A stretch of DNA of 41,677 bases from Robiginitomaculum sp. (GTDB taxonomy: Bacteria > Pseudomonadota > Alphaproteobacteria > Caulobacterales > Maricaulaceae), in the NCBI GenBank assembly GCA_026982415.1, contig JALSHE010000104.1, positions 1 to 41,677 of the forward strand, read 5' to 3'. The notes below the pieces were generated by a model. It saw only the letters and a list, made by a program, of their open reading frames with translations. It made no database searches and was not told where the DNA came from. Position 1 is the stretch's first letter. Every line of letters starts with the position of its first letter. The position numbers and the translations under genes were made by a program. This document shows, piece by piece, positions 23,821 to 31,669 of this stretch.

Positions 23821-25389
23821 TTATTTCTTCTTTGGGGAACCACCGAGACCCGGTAATCCGCCACCAAGTCCAGGGAGGCCTTTACCACCCATCGCTTTTC
23901 CTAGGCCAGGTAATCCTTTAGGCAGGCTGCCGCCGCCCATTTTCTTTTGCATATCTTCGAGCATTTTCGGATCCATATCCGGCAGGCCACCGCCCATGCC
24001 TCCCTTAGGCATTCCGCCGCCCATTCCGCCTCCCATGGCATTCATCATGCCGCGCATACCGCCTTTGCCCATTTTTTTCATCATATCAGACATGCCCCGG
24101 TGCATTTTCAGCAGCTTGTTAACATCCGCCACACTCATGCCCGAACCCGCCGCAATGCGTTTCTTGCGCGATGCTTTAATCAGTTTCGGGTGAGTGCGCT
24201 CATAGGGCGTCATGGAGAAAATAATCGCCTGTTGCCGCGCCAAAAGCTTATTATCAACCCCGCCCATTTGGTCGACGGCCTTGCGCATTTTGCCCATGCC
24301 CGGCATTAATTTCATCAGGCCGCCCATGCCGCCCATTTTGTTAATTTGCCCAAGCTGTTTAGCGAGGTCGTCCAAGTCGAACGATCCTTTCTCCATTTTT
24401 TTCTGGAGTGCGGCGGCTTCTTTTTCGTCGATAATATCGGTGGCTTTTTCCACCAAGGCAACAATATCGCCTTGACCGAGAATGCGCCCAGCAATCCGTT
24501 CCGCGTCAAATACTTCCAGCCCGTCAAGCTTCTCGCCTGTACCCAGAAACTTAATCGGTAGGCCTGTAACCGCCCGCATAGACAACGCCGCACCGCCGCG
24601 ACCATCACCATCAATCCGTGTCAGGATTAGACCCGTGAGCGGTAAGCGGTCATTAAAACGCCGCGCCGTCTCCACCGCATCTTGTCCGGTTAGAGCATCG
24701 GCAATGAGGAGCGTTTCGACCGGTTTGGCCAGTTCCGCGACGCTAGCCACTTCGTCCATCAACTCGTCGTCGAGCGTGGTGCGACCAGCCGTATCAAGGA
24801 ACACAACATCATAACCCCCGAGCTTGCCCTCTTTCATTGCTCGTTTGGTGATTTGAATTACATCTTCACCTTTGACGATTGGCAAGAAGCCGACCCCGGC
24901 TTGTTCCGCCAAAATACCGAGCTGCTCCATAGCGGCTGGACGGCGTGTATCGAGAGAAGCCAGTAATACTTTCTTCTTGGCTTTGGTGCGCAGGAATAAT
25001 CCGAGCTTGCCCGATGTGGTGGTTTTACCAGAACCTTGTAGGCCTGCCATCAGGATGAAAGCTGGTGGGCGGACACTTAAATTCAAATGAGAGGACGCCG
25101 GAGGTTCTTCACCTTCTTCGACCTTACCGCCGAGCATTTCCACCAAACCGTCATGGACGATTTTGATGATTTGCTCACCGGGTTTAACCGCGCGGATAAC
25201 TTTCTCGCCGACGGCTTCTTCGCGTATTTGTGTGATGAAGTCTTTGACAACGGGCAGTGCTACATCGGCCTCAAGCAGAGCAATGCGAATTTCGCGCATA
25301 GCGGCACTAACGTCCTTCTCGGAAAGGGCGCCGCGTCCGGTTAATGTGTCAAATACGCCGCCGAGGCGGTCGCTTAAGGCTTCAAACAT
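23821..25389 (-). CDS. ffh: Signal recognition particle protein Ffh
   Basis: The SRP GTPase that binds 4.5S RNA and signal sequences and delivers ribosomes to FtsY at the inner membrane. An N domain (1-90) is followed by the G domain with GLQGSGKT (116-123), DTRRPAAMEQL, DTAGR and TRIDGDGRGGAALS. The methionine-rich M domain runs from about 330 (FDLDDLAKQLGQINKMGGMGGLMKLMPG) through IAAGSGMSVADVNKLLKMH, the 4.5S RNA-binding helix region. The C-terminal 70-80 residues are Gly/Met-rich, including three GLPGLG repeats and a final KKK, longer than in E. coli (453 aa against 522 here). The likely Shine-Dalgarno is AGAAG. It is preceded by a promoter, a short RNA and a terminator-like hairpin. Confidence 0.97.
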   Translation of the reverse strand: MFEALSDRLGGVFDTLTGRGALSEKDVSAAMREIRIALLEADVALPVVKDFITQIREEAVGEKVIRAVKPGEQIIKIVHDGLVEMLGGKVEEGEEPPASSHLNLSVRPPAFILMAGLQGSGKTTTSGKLGLFLRTKAKKKVLLASLDTRRPAAMEQLGILAEQAGVGFLPIVKGEDVIQITKRAMKEGKLGGYDVVFLDTAGRTTLDDELMDEVASVAELAKPVETLLIADALTGQDAVETARRFNDRLPLTGLILTRIDGDGRGGAALSMRAVTGLPIKFLGTGEKLDGLEVFDAERIAGRILGQGDIVALVEKATDIIDEKEAAALQKKMEKGSFDLDDLAKQLGQINKMGGMGGLMKLMPGMGKMRKAVDQMGGVDNKLLARQQAIIFSMTPYERTHPKLIKASRKKRIAAGSGMSVADVNKLLKMHRGMSDMMKKMGKGGMRGMMNAMGGGMGGGMPKGGMGGGLPDMDPKMLEDMQKKMGGGSLPKGLPGLGKAMGGKGLPGLGGGLPGLGGSPKKK

Positions 25390-25424
25390 AAATAAGTTCT
25401 TCTAGTTATTCCGTTTTCCCATAC

Positions 25425-25462
25425 AAAAAAGACCCCGGTGAACATATAATGTCGACCGGAGG
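25425..25462 (-). terminator. Terminator-like hairpin in the ffh leader
   Basis: On the minus strand CTCCGGT (25461-25455) pairs with ACCGGGG (25439-25433, one G-U), and ACAT/ATGT pair further in. Six T residues follow (25430-25425). The structure lies 35 bases before the ffh start, so it would end a short upstream RNA or attenuate ffh. Confidence 0.7.
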
Positions 25463-25546
25463 ACCCTGCTTATATCGTCCATACCCAACAAGGGAAATGC
25501 ATGGTGTCGCATAAGTCAGAGCGCAATTTCAGTTGCGCATAGGATT
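25425..25546 (-). ncRNA. Putative short RNA or attenuated leader upstream of ffh
   Basis: A near-consensus promoter (25553-25581) and a terminator-like hairpin with T6 (25425-25462) delimit a predicted transcript of about 120 nt on the minus strand. Near its 5' end GCGCAA and TTGCGC form a 6-bp hairpin with loop CTGAAA (25521-25538); GGAC and GTCC can form another before the terminator. It lacks the GGAAG/AGCAGC apical sequences of 4.5S RNA, so it is not the SRP RNA despite its position. It could be an independent small RNA or an ffh leader with premature termination. I do not recognise the family. Confidence 0.45.
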
Positions 25547-25552
25547 GCGCGG

Positions 25553-25581
25553 CTTATAGGGGCGGGAATTTAGAGTGTCAA
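25553..25581 (-). promoter_or_regulatory. Strong sigma-70 type promoter upstream of ffh
   Basis: On the minus strand TTGACA (25581-25576), a 17-bp spacer, and TATAAG (25558-25553). This is the best promoter match in the window. It drives the short RNA and, by read-through of the terminator-like hairpin, ffh-rpsP. Confidence 0.8.
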
Positions 25582-25642
25582 TGGGGTTGTTATGTCCACC
25601 CCGTATTGCCATTCACGGGTTTTCAAAGCGGGGTTCGTGAAG

Positions 25643-25678
25643 ACATTGCAGTGCCAAGAACTGAACTGCCCACAATGT
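25643..25678 (-). repeat. Nested inverted repeat between hda and the ffh promoter
   Basis: ACATTG (25643-25648) and CAATGT (25673-25678) are perfect arms, and GCAGT/ACTGC pair inside on the minus strand. No T-run follows, so it is not a standard terminator for hda. In addition CATAAGTCAG occurs at 25510-25519 and again at 25680-25689, next to each structured element. The 311 bp between hda and ffh therefore hold structure beyond one promoter, but no ORF I believe. Confidence 0.5.
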
Positions 25679-25700
25679 TCATAAGTCAGGGACTGTACAC

Positions 25701-26372
25701 CTAAAACAACTGCCCTTGTTTGAATTGGGGCATGTATTTCGCGGCAAAACTCCGCGTTACATTGACCTTTTCAGTTGCGGCTTGCTTGTCTAAATCGCGG
25801 ATGAGAGCGCGGAGGCTGTCAACCGATCTGTCTGCATGGACAAGCATATAATCTATGAGACTATCCGAAACCTTTAGACCTCTATCCAGAAATAATTTGG
25901 TGATAATAGCGCTCAGTAAGTCTTCATCCGGTTCTTGAATGCGGGCGATCTGGACGTTCTTTAAGCGCGAATGCAGATCAGGCAATTGTACATTCCATAC
26001 GGACGGCACGGTTTGATCACTCAGCAAAAGTGCCTTTAATTCTCCGGTTATGGTCAGGTTGATCAAGGTGAACAGGGTGTATTCATCTGCGTTGGATGCA
26101 TTGTCAATCCAGAGCGCCCTGCCCCGATAATCGCGTCTTGGAACAAATCCATTGCCACCATCCAAACTGATGGCCTGTTGGCTTTCGGCCCAAATATGGC
26201 CAAGATGCGTTTTACCGCACCCCTTGGGGCCAATGACGGCTAGTATATGATTGGCCCAGTTTTCTGTATCTGCCAGTGCCGTGACGGCCTCAACGTTAGA
26301 AACGCCGTGTACAAATGCGCCGGCGCTATTGTCCGGATCCAAAATTAAATCTAGCGGGAATTGTCTACTCAT
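25701..26372 (-). CDS. hdaA: Hda-type regulator of DnaA (HdaA)
   Basis: A DnaA-like AAA protein that, bound to the sliding clamp, stimulates ATP hydrolysis by DnaA after initiation. At 223 residues it has only the AAA part. Walker A is GPKGCGKTHL (48-57), the Walker B position reads ALWIDNAS, and the sensor region includes LPDLHSRLKNVQIARIQEPDEDLLSAII. The N-terminus MSRQFPLDL contains the expected clamp-binding hexapeptide QFPLDL (residues 4-9). The last five residues, QGQLF, fit the other clamp-binding form Q-x-x-L-F. It follows the DUF2066 gene by 36 bp on the same strand, next to divergent purMN, an arrangement I associate with alphaproteobacterial hdaA. Confidence 0.9.
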   Translation of the reverse strand: MSRQFPLDLILDPDNSAGAFVHGVSNVEAVTALADTENWANHILAVIGPKGCGKTHLGHIWAESQQAISLDGGNGFVPRRDYRGRALWIDNASNADEYTLFTLINLTITGELKALLLSDQTVPSVWNVQLPDLHSRLKNVQIARIQEPDEDLLSAIITKLFLDRGLKVSDSLIDYMLVHADRSVDSLRALIRDLDKQAATEKVNVTRSFAAKYMPQFKQGQLF

Positions 26373-26408
26373 ATCTTCATGCTTATAACGCCGCGCCCCA
26401 AGCCATGT

Positions 26409-27455
26409 TTAGCGGTAACCCGTTCGGCTCAACACCATGCCGATATTTTCGTCTTGCCGCAGGGACACGCCCTTAAACGCCAATTCATTGCGCAAACGCT
26501 CAATATCGCCGCCGTAATATAGTGACATCAAAGCGCCCGATTTAGACACGGCTTGAAGCTGGGCCGAGCGGATTTGCGCCGAGCCATTGATAATATCTTT
26601 CAAGCCAATCCATTCTGCATGGGAACGGTACAAAATCGAAACCGGCATAACCACCGTTTCTGCATTAACAGCCGTGACAGAACTGGCTTTCCAATCGTCT
26701 TCAACCTTACGCACAACATTTGCCACAGTATCCGCCGCCGTTGTTCCGCGCACCCGGCCAAGATAACGGCTGTTTTCTGTATCAACGGCAATATCTTGAA
26801 GCGTTGCACTATAGCCGCTGCCTTCTTGAGTGGCGCTCACGATCAGTATTTGCTGCACCCCATAAGCACGGCCAATGGCTTTTAAAGTTTTCATATCGAG
26901 GGCGCTAACGTCCAGTGTACGGACGAGGCGAAACACATCGGCATTAGGGGTAATGGCCTGCATAGGTGTCAATGCGTGCTCAATATTAGCGCGTTGCCAT
27001 GCAGAACTCCATTTGTTCGACGCCCACAAATCATGGCCTTGCAATGCAGGAATAACCAAACGTTTGCGAGATTGGGTCGAGATAAGCCGCAATCCTTTGG
27101 CCCGCATATATTGTTCCACCGCCGCCCGGTTAAAAGCCACCGTAATGTCGCCGAGATAACGGTTGGCGGAGCGCTTTTCATTAGAGATTTCCAATGCGCG
27201 GATCATTTTTGGCCCGTCTTGTTCAGAAACACCCACAAAGCCTTTGGCGCGCCGCTCGCTGGCCAAGCTCATCCGCTCCACCAACATATTGGCGGCAACC
27301 ACCTGCCCCTGTGCGATAGCATTGGTTTGAGCCTCAAGCGCATTTTTTGCGGTCGCATCCACATGCACGCCACTCACGGTATAAGGGTCACCCGCCTGCG
27401 CAGAAACTGATAAGCCAAAAGCAAAAAACAAAATAGTCAAAACGCGAAAAAACAT
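26409..27455 (-). CDS. DUF2066 domain protein, exported
   Basis: A 348-residue protein of the DUF2066 family, function unknown. It begins with a signal peptide (MFFRVLTILFFAFGLSVSAQAG, cleavage after AQA). The family-typical start of the mature part is DPYTVSGVHVDATAKNALEAQTNAIAQGQVVAANMLVERM, followed by RSANRYLGDITVAFNRAAVEQYMRAKGL. The rest alternates strands and helices. I start at ATG 27455 because GAGG lies just upstream and the longer frame would bury the signal peptide. It is upstream of hdaA in one unit and divergent from purM, where DUF2066 genes are commonly found. Periplasmic location is predicted. Confidence 0.82.
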   Translation of the reverse strand: MFFRVLTILFFAFGLSVSAQAGDPYTVSGVHVDATAKNALEAQTNAIAQGQVVAANMLVERMSLASERRAKGFVGVSEQDGPKMIRALEISNEKRSANRYLGDITVAFNRAAVEQYMRAKGLRLISTQSRKRLVIPALQGHDLWASNKWSSAWQRANIEHALTPMQAITPNADVFRLVRTLDVSALDMKTLKAIGRAYGVQQILIVSATQEGSGYSATLQDIAVDTENSRYLGRVRGTTAADTVANVVRKVEDDWKASSVTAVNAETVVMPVSILYRSHAEWIGLKDIINGSAQIRSAQLQAVSKSGALMSLYYGGDIERLRNELAFKGVSLRQDENIGMVLSRTGYR

Positions 27456-27705
27456 AAATACCTCACATGATTTACGCCACCCTAGCCGAAAATACGGCAA
27501 GATAAAGACCCGAATGCATTCACCCTCAGGAAAATACTATCGCAACAAGCAATTCTCGGATAGAATAATATGATGAGCTGTGTAACTCTGTAGTTCTGTG
27601 ATAGCGTGGTCGTATCACCATATTGTTTTTACCTTACCAGAGCAGTGTAGGCTTGAAATTAGGTGCGGGCTGCGTCATTAAGCCCATGAATAGGCAAGGC
27701 GAATC

Positions 27706-28761
27706 ATGGCTAACGAAAAAAACTCTCCAAAAAACAGCTGGAGCTATAAGGATGCGGGCGTTGATATTGATGCTGGCGAAACTTTGGTTGACCAGATTAA
27801 ACCGCTGGCGGCCAGTACGCGCCGTCCGGGAGCCGAAGCCATGCTCGGCGGGTTCGGCGGCGCATTTGATTTAAAGGCTGCCGGGTTTGACGACCCTATA
27901 TTAGTATCGGGTACGGACGGGGTTGGTACCAAACTGCGCATTGCCATTGATAGCGGACAATTGGGCACGGTTGGTATTGATCTGGTCGCCATGTGCGTCA
28001 ATGATGTGCTGGCGCAAGGTGCGGAACCTTTGTTCTTTCTTGATTACTACGCCACCGGTAAATTAACACCCGATACTGCCGCTTTGGTTATTTCCGGTAT
28101 TGCAGAGGGGTGCCGCCAATCGGGCTGTGCGCTGATCGGCGGCGAAACGGCGGAAATGCCCGGCATGTATGCAGGTGATGATTTTGATCTGGCCGGGTTC
28201 GTCGTCGGCGCGGCAGAGCGCGGCGGTCTCCTGCCTAAAGAAGACGACATGCGTAGCGGTGATGTTCTTATTGGCCTGCCGTCCAGCGGACCGCACTCCA
28301 ATGGCTATTCACTCATCCGTAAAATTGTTGAAATATCAGGCTTGGCTTGGGATGCCCCTGCCCCATTTGCAACAGACACGAACTTAGCCGAAGCCCTGCT
28401 GACTCCCACCAAAATTTATGTTAAAACTCTGATGCCTCTTGTCCGCCAAGGCCGGATCAAAGGTCTTGCCCATATTACAGGCGGCGGCATTACCGATAAT
28501 ATTCCGCGCATGCTCCCTAAGCATTTGATCCCGAAAGTGGATTTTTCTGCATGGCCGCGCCCAGCGGTGTTTTCCTGGCTACAAGAAACTGGCGGCGTGG
28601 ATGAAGCGGAACTGCGCCGCGCCTTTAATTGCGGTCTCGGCATGGTGTTGTGTGTCAACAAGGACAATGCCGTCGACATTTTAGCCGCACTGAACACCGA
28701 ACCCATGACAGATTCTGGCAAAGCCTATATTATCGGCGAATTATGTCCCACAAAAGCGTAA
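27706..28761 (+). CDS. purM: Phosphoribosylformylglycinamidine cyclo-ligase (AIR synthetase)
   Basis: Fifth step of purine synthesis: ATP-dependent ring closure of FGAM to AIR. At 351 residues it is full length. Family blocks are [12 protein letters not shown], the substrate/ATP loop [68 protein letters not shown] and [20 protein letters not shown] lies before the ATG. purN overlaps its last 19 bases, so the two are coupled. A possible promoter (TTGTTT-17-TGTAGG) lies near 27623-27651 but is weak. Confidence 0.97.
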   Translation: MANEKNSPKNSWSYKDAGVDIDAGETLVDQIKPLAASTRRPGAEAMLGGFGGAFDLKAAGFDDPILVSGTDGVGTKLRIAIDSGQLGTVGIDLVAMCVNDVLAQGAEPLFFLDYYATGKLTPDTAALVISGIAEGCRQSGCALIGGETAEMPGMYAGDDFDLAGFVVGAAERGGLLPKEDDMRSGDVLIGLPSSGPHSNGYSLIRKIVEISGLAWDAPAPFATDTNLAEALLTPTKIYVKTLMPLVRQGRIKGLAHITGGGITDNIPRMLPKHLIPKVDFSAWPRPAVFSWLQETGGVDEAELRRAFNCGLGMVLCVNKDNAVDILAALNTEPMTDSGKAYIIGELCPTKA

Positions 28762-29351
28762 ATGGAAAAGTCAAAACCGCTGTCCTGATCTCCGGTGGCG
28801 GCTCTAATATGGTGGCCTTGGTGCAGGCCGCACAAGACCCGGGCTTTCCAGCCGAAATAGTATTGGTCATCAGTAATAGACCCGGTGCTGGCGGCATCAC
28901 CAAAGCCGAAGACCTTGGCGTAAAAGTCCTGTGCATTGATCACAAAAATTTCAAAACTCGTAAACAATTCGAACAGGCAATGGATAAAATGCTCCGCGCC
29001 CACGGTACAGAGCTTATTTGCAATGCAGGTTTCATGCGTATTTTAAGCCCGTGGTTTGTTGGAAGCTGGCGCGGGCGACAACTGAATATCCACCCGTCGC
29101 TTTTGCCAAAGTTCAAAGGCCTCCACACCCATGAGCGCGCCATTGAGGCGGGCGAAAGCGAACATGGCTGCACCATACACTATGTAGATGAGGGCATGGA
29201 CACAGGTAAAATCATCGCGCAAGCTAAAGTCAAAGTTTTACCGGATGATACGAAAGAAACACTAGCCGCAAGGGTATTGAAAGCGGAACACAAACTATAC
29301 CCCCAAATATTGATGCAGATAGCCAGCGAAAAACCACCAACCCAAAATTAA
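28743..29351 (+). CDS. purN: Phosphoribosylglycinamide formyltransferase (GART 1)
   Basis: Third step of purine synthesis: transfers formyl from 10-formyl-tetrahydrofolate to GAR. It has [12 protein letters not shown] at the N-terminus, [15 protein letters not shown], the catalytic [32 protein letters not shown] with Asn and His, and the Asp in [15 protein letters not shown] start at ATG 28743, inside the end of purM; it gives 202 residues, normal for PurN. Confidence 0.96.
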   Translation: MSHKSVNGKVKTAVLISGGGSNMVALVQAAQDPGFPAEIVLVISNRPGAGGITKAEDLGVKVLCIDHKNFKTRKQFEQAMDKMLRAHGTELICNAGFMRILSPWFVGSWRGRQLNIHPSLLPKFKGLHTHERAIEAGESEHGCTIHYVDEGMDTGKIIAQAKVKVLPDDTKETLAARVLKAEHKLYPQILMQIASEKPPTQN

Positions 29352-29390
29352 CTTCGGCTATTGCTTCCATTCCCGGCAAACAATTGGGTA

Positions 29391-29418
29391 TTGTCTGCGC
29401 GTAATTATCCTGTACACT
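29391..29418 (+). promoter_or_regulatory. Putative promoter of the phosphodiesterase gene
   Basis: TTGTCT (29391-29396), a 16-bp spacer, and TACACT (29413-29418), about 80 bases before the ATG. The element is almost the same as the one before the first TonB receptor gene (TTGTCT-16-TATACT). Confidence 0.45.
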
Positions 29419-29498
29419 AATTGGTAAGGGGCAACCTGTAGATCTTTCTGGGGATGGATCTTGACTTGAATATAAGTTAAGAAACACGAGGAAAGCTA

Positions 29499-30344
29499 AT
29501 GATCATTGCACAAATATCCGATTTACACATTGGCTTTGCAGGTAAGGGGAAAGTTTGTAAAAATTCCGAACGCTTAAAACAAGTCGTGGACGCCCTCAAC
29601 ACATTACAACGCCAACCAGATCTGGTTATCGCGACAGGCGACTTGGTCGAGCACGGTCAGGATTGGGCTTACCAGGATTTAAAAAACGAACTCCGGCAAA
29701 TCAAAAGTCCCGTATATTTTGCCTTTGGCAATCATGACGACCGTGAAGCTTTTCTAAAAATATTCCCGCATTTTCCGCTCGTAGACGGGTTCTTGCAATA
29801 CACGGTCGAAGATCATGCCGTGCGTATCATTGTCCTCGACACCCTGAAAGAAGGTCGCCACGGCGGAAGTTTTTGCCAAACCCGCACCGATTGGCTGGAT
29901 GCCAAATTGGCCGAACAGCCAGAACGCCCGACCGTGATTGCCATGCACCACCCCCCCATTCGCACCGGCATTGGCTGGTTAACGGCAAAACCAGGTGACA
30001 AATGGGTGGAGCGTTTGCGAGACGTTATTTCGCGCTATGATAATGTAGAACATATTATGGCCGGGCATACCCACCGCAGCATTTTTAAATCCTTCGCGGG
30101 CGCAACCATTTCCGTGACCCAGGCCATTGCCCCACAAACAAAGCTGGAACTGGCCGATATTGACCCGCATATACCGGATGGGCGGGGCTTGTTGGTCGAA
30201 TCCCGGCCAGGATTTTGTCTGCACTATTGGAACGGGGACGACATAACCACCCACTCCGCCCAAGCCCCATGCGGCAAAACCCTGCTACATTATGACGAAA
30301 AACATGCATATGTGGTCAAACATACGCTAGATTTGGATCATTAG
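29499..30344 (+). CDS. Calcineurin-like metallophosphoesterase, CpdA type
   Basis: A 281-residue class III phosphodiesterase. The metal ligands are all visible: D8 and H10 in QISDLHIG, D48 in TGDLVEHG, N78-H79-D80 in GNHDDRE, the MHHPP histidines, and GHTHRS. The best characterised relatives are cAMP phosphodiesterase CpdA and Mycobacterium Rv0805, so control of cyclic AMP is the best guess; substrates of the family vary widely. GAGGAAAG lies before the ATG. It stands between purN and a DNA glycosylase-like gene, 38 bp before the latter. Confidence 0.85.
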   Translation: MIIAQISDLHIGFAGKGKVCKNSERLKQVVDALNTLQRQPDLVIATGDLVEHGQDWAYQDLKNELRQIKSPVYFAFGNHDDREAFLKIFPHFPLVDGFLQYTVEDHAVRIIVLDTLKEGRHGGSFCQTRTDWLDAKLAEQPERPTVIAMHHPPIRTGIGWLTAKPGDKWVERLRDVISRYDNVEHIMAGHTHRSIFKSFAGATISVTQAIAPQTKLELADIDPHIPDGRGLLVESRPGFCLHYWNGDDITTHSAQAPCGKTLLHYDEKHAYVVKHTLDLDH

Positions 30345-30382
30345 CATTGCGCTAAAAAACCTGCACCTATACTCATAAACCC

Positions 30383-31570
30383 ATGACACTAAAAATTTCC
30401 AACCGCGACGCACGGCGACTTTGGTTGCACAGCCACGGGCTTGGGCGTGCGCCAACAGGGGCGGTGGATGTGTTGCAGATCATCAAAGATTTAGGCTTTG
30501 TGCAATTGGATAGCATCCGCAATGTCACCCGCGCCCATCACCATATATTGTGGTCGCGCAACCAAAATTACCGCGAACCTATGTTGTGGGAATGTCTATC
30601 CCGAGACAGGGCGTTGTTCGAGCATTTCACCCATGATGCGTCCATAATCCCTATGGAATATTACCCCATATGGCGAAAACAATTCCGCCGCATGCAGAAA
30701 CGCCTGGGGGCGTCTAAATATTATAAAGCCTTCCCGGGTGCGCAAGACCGCGAAGTGATTAAAGACCGCATCCGAAACGAAGGCGCGCTGTCCACCCGTG
30801 CATTTGAGAGCAAAATTAAAGGCAAAAAACAAATGTGGTCGCGCCCGCCCCACAAATTAGCGCTAGATTATATGTGGTATATCGGCGAGCTAACCACATC
30901 CCACCGCACTAATTTTATCAAATACTATAACCTGTCAGAACATGTTATTCCGCACGAGTACCGCGCGCGGGAGCATAATGACCACACCCAAATACATTGG
31001 CTTTGCACAGCGGCTCTTGAACGGCTTGGCATGGCTAGTCTGCGCGATATACAGAAATTTTGGGAAGCGGTGGATGCACCCGAAGTTAAAACCTGGGCGC
31101 AGAAAAACTCTGAGCACTTCATACCCATCAGTGTGCAAGCCGCAGACCGTTCTTGGCACAGCATGTTTGCGCCTAACGATATAGAAGAAAGACTTGCAAA
31201 TACCCGAAACCCCACATCACGCTTGCGGATTATCAACCCGTTTGACCCGGCAATTCGCGACCGCACACGCCTCCTGCGGCTGTTCGGGTTTGAGTACCGC
31301 ATAGAAATTTTCGTCCCCGCCGCCAAACGCAAATGGGGTTATTATGTTTATCCGCTACTGGAGGGCGACAAATTTATTGGCCGGATAGAGATAAAATCCG
31401 ACCGTAAGGCCGGTGTGTTGACCGTGCATAATCTGTGGAAAGAGGCGAACGTGAAATGGACGGAAACCCGCGTAAGCAATCTTTCGTCCGAACTGCGACG
31501 GCTAGCGCGTATGATCAACGTACACACCCTGCATTGGGATTGCCCAAAAATACCTAATTCGGCACTATAG
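30383..31570 (+). CDS. YcaQ/AlkX-like DNA glycosylase (winged-helix HTH_42 family)
   Basis: A 395-residue protein of the HTH_42 / YcaQ family. In E. coli YcaQ (AlkX) removes bulky N-alkyl adducts and unhooks DNA interstrand crosslinks; the catalytic element is a Q-hydrophobic-D motif. Here that motif is VQLDSI, with Q41 and D43. Other family blocks are RNVTRAHHHILWSRNQNY, HASIIPMEYYPIW-like text, KLALDYMWYIGEL and LFGFEYRIEIFVPAAKRKWGYYVYPLLEGDKFIGRIEIK, the winged-helix end. It follows the phosphodiesterase gene by 38 bp and may share its transcript. uvrA about 7 kb downstream is another crosslink and bulky-lesion repair gene, but not linked. Confidence 0.85.
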   Translation: MTLKISNRDARRLWLHSHGLGRAPTGAVDVLQIIKDLGFVQLDSIRNVTRAHHHILWSRNQNYREPMLWECLSRDRALFEHFTHDASIIPMEYYPIWRKQFRRMQKRLGASKYYKAFPGAQDREVIKDRIRNEGALSTRAFESKIKGKKQMWSRPPHKLALDYMWYIGELTTSHRTNFIKYYNLSEHVIPHEYRAREHNDHTQIHWLCTAALERLGMASLRDIQKFWEAVDAPEVKTWAQKNSEHFIPISVQAADRSWHSMFAPNDIEERLANTRNPTSRLRIINPFDPAIRDRTRLLRLFGFEYRIEIFVPAAKRKWGYYVYPLLEGDKFIGRIEIKSDRKAGVLTVHNLWKEANVKWTETRVSNLSSELRRLARMINVHTLHWDCPKIPNSAL

Positions 31571-31630
31571 CATTTACAGCCAATCTCTGGTCATGAAGCA
31601 AGGGCAAGCTCTAAACAACCCAAAACCCAT

Positions 31631-31654
31631 GCTATAATGTTATAGTCTTATAGC
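31631..31654 (+). promoter_or_regulatory. Nested inverted repeats overlapping the -10 of the second TonB receptor gene
   Basis: GCTATAA (31631-31637) and TTATAGC (31648-31654) are perfect outer arms. A third copy, TTATAG (31640-31645), forms an inner palindrome CTATAA-TG-TTATAG with the left arm. The TATAAT box (31633-31638) lies within the left arm. There is no consensus -35 at the right distance. The arrangement suits repressor binding over the promoter. Confidence 0.5.
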
Positions 31655-31669
31655 ATATCGGAGGGTATT

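Noticed and set aside
25400-25510. 36-codon minus-strand frame running through the terminator hairpin towards ffh
   Set aside because: No Shine-Dalgarno and the frame contains the hairpin; a leader peptide cannot be supported.
25425-25546. 4.5S SRP RNA, because it lies before ffh
   Set aside because: The conserved apical GGAAG...AGCAGC region is absent on both strands; the RNA is kept only as an unassigned transcript.
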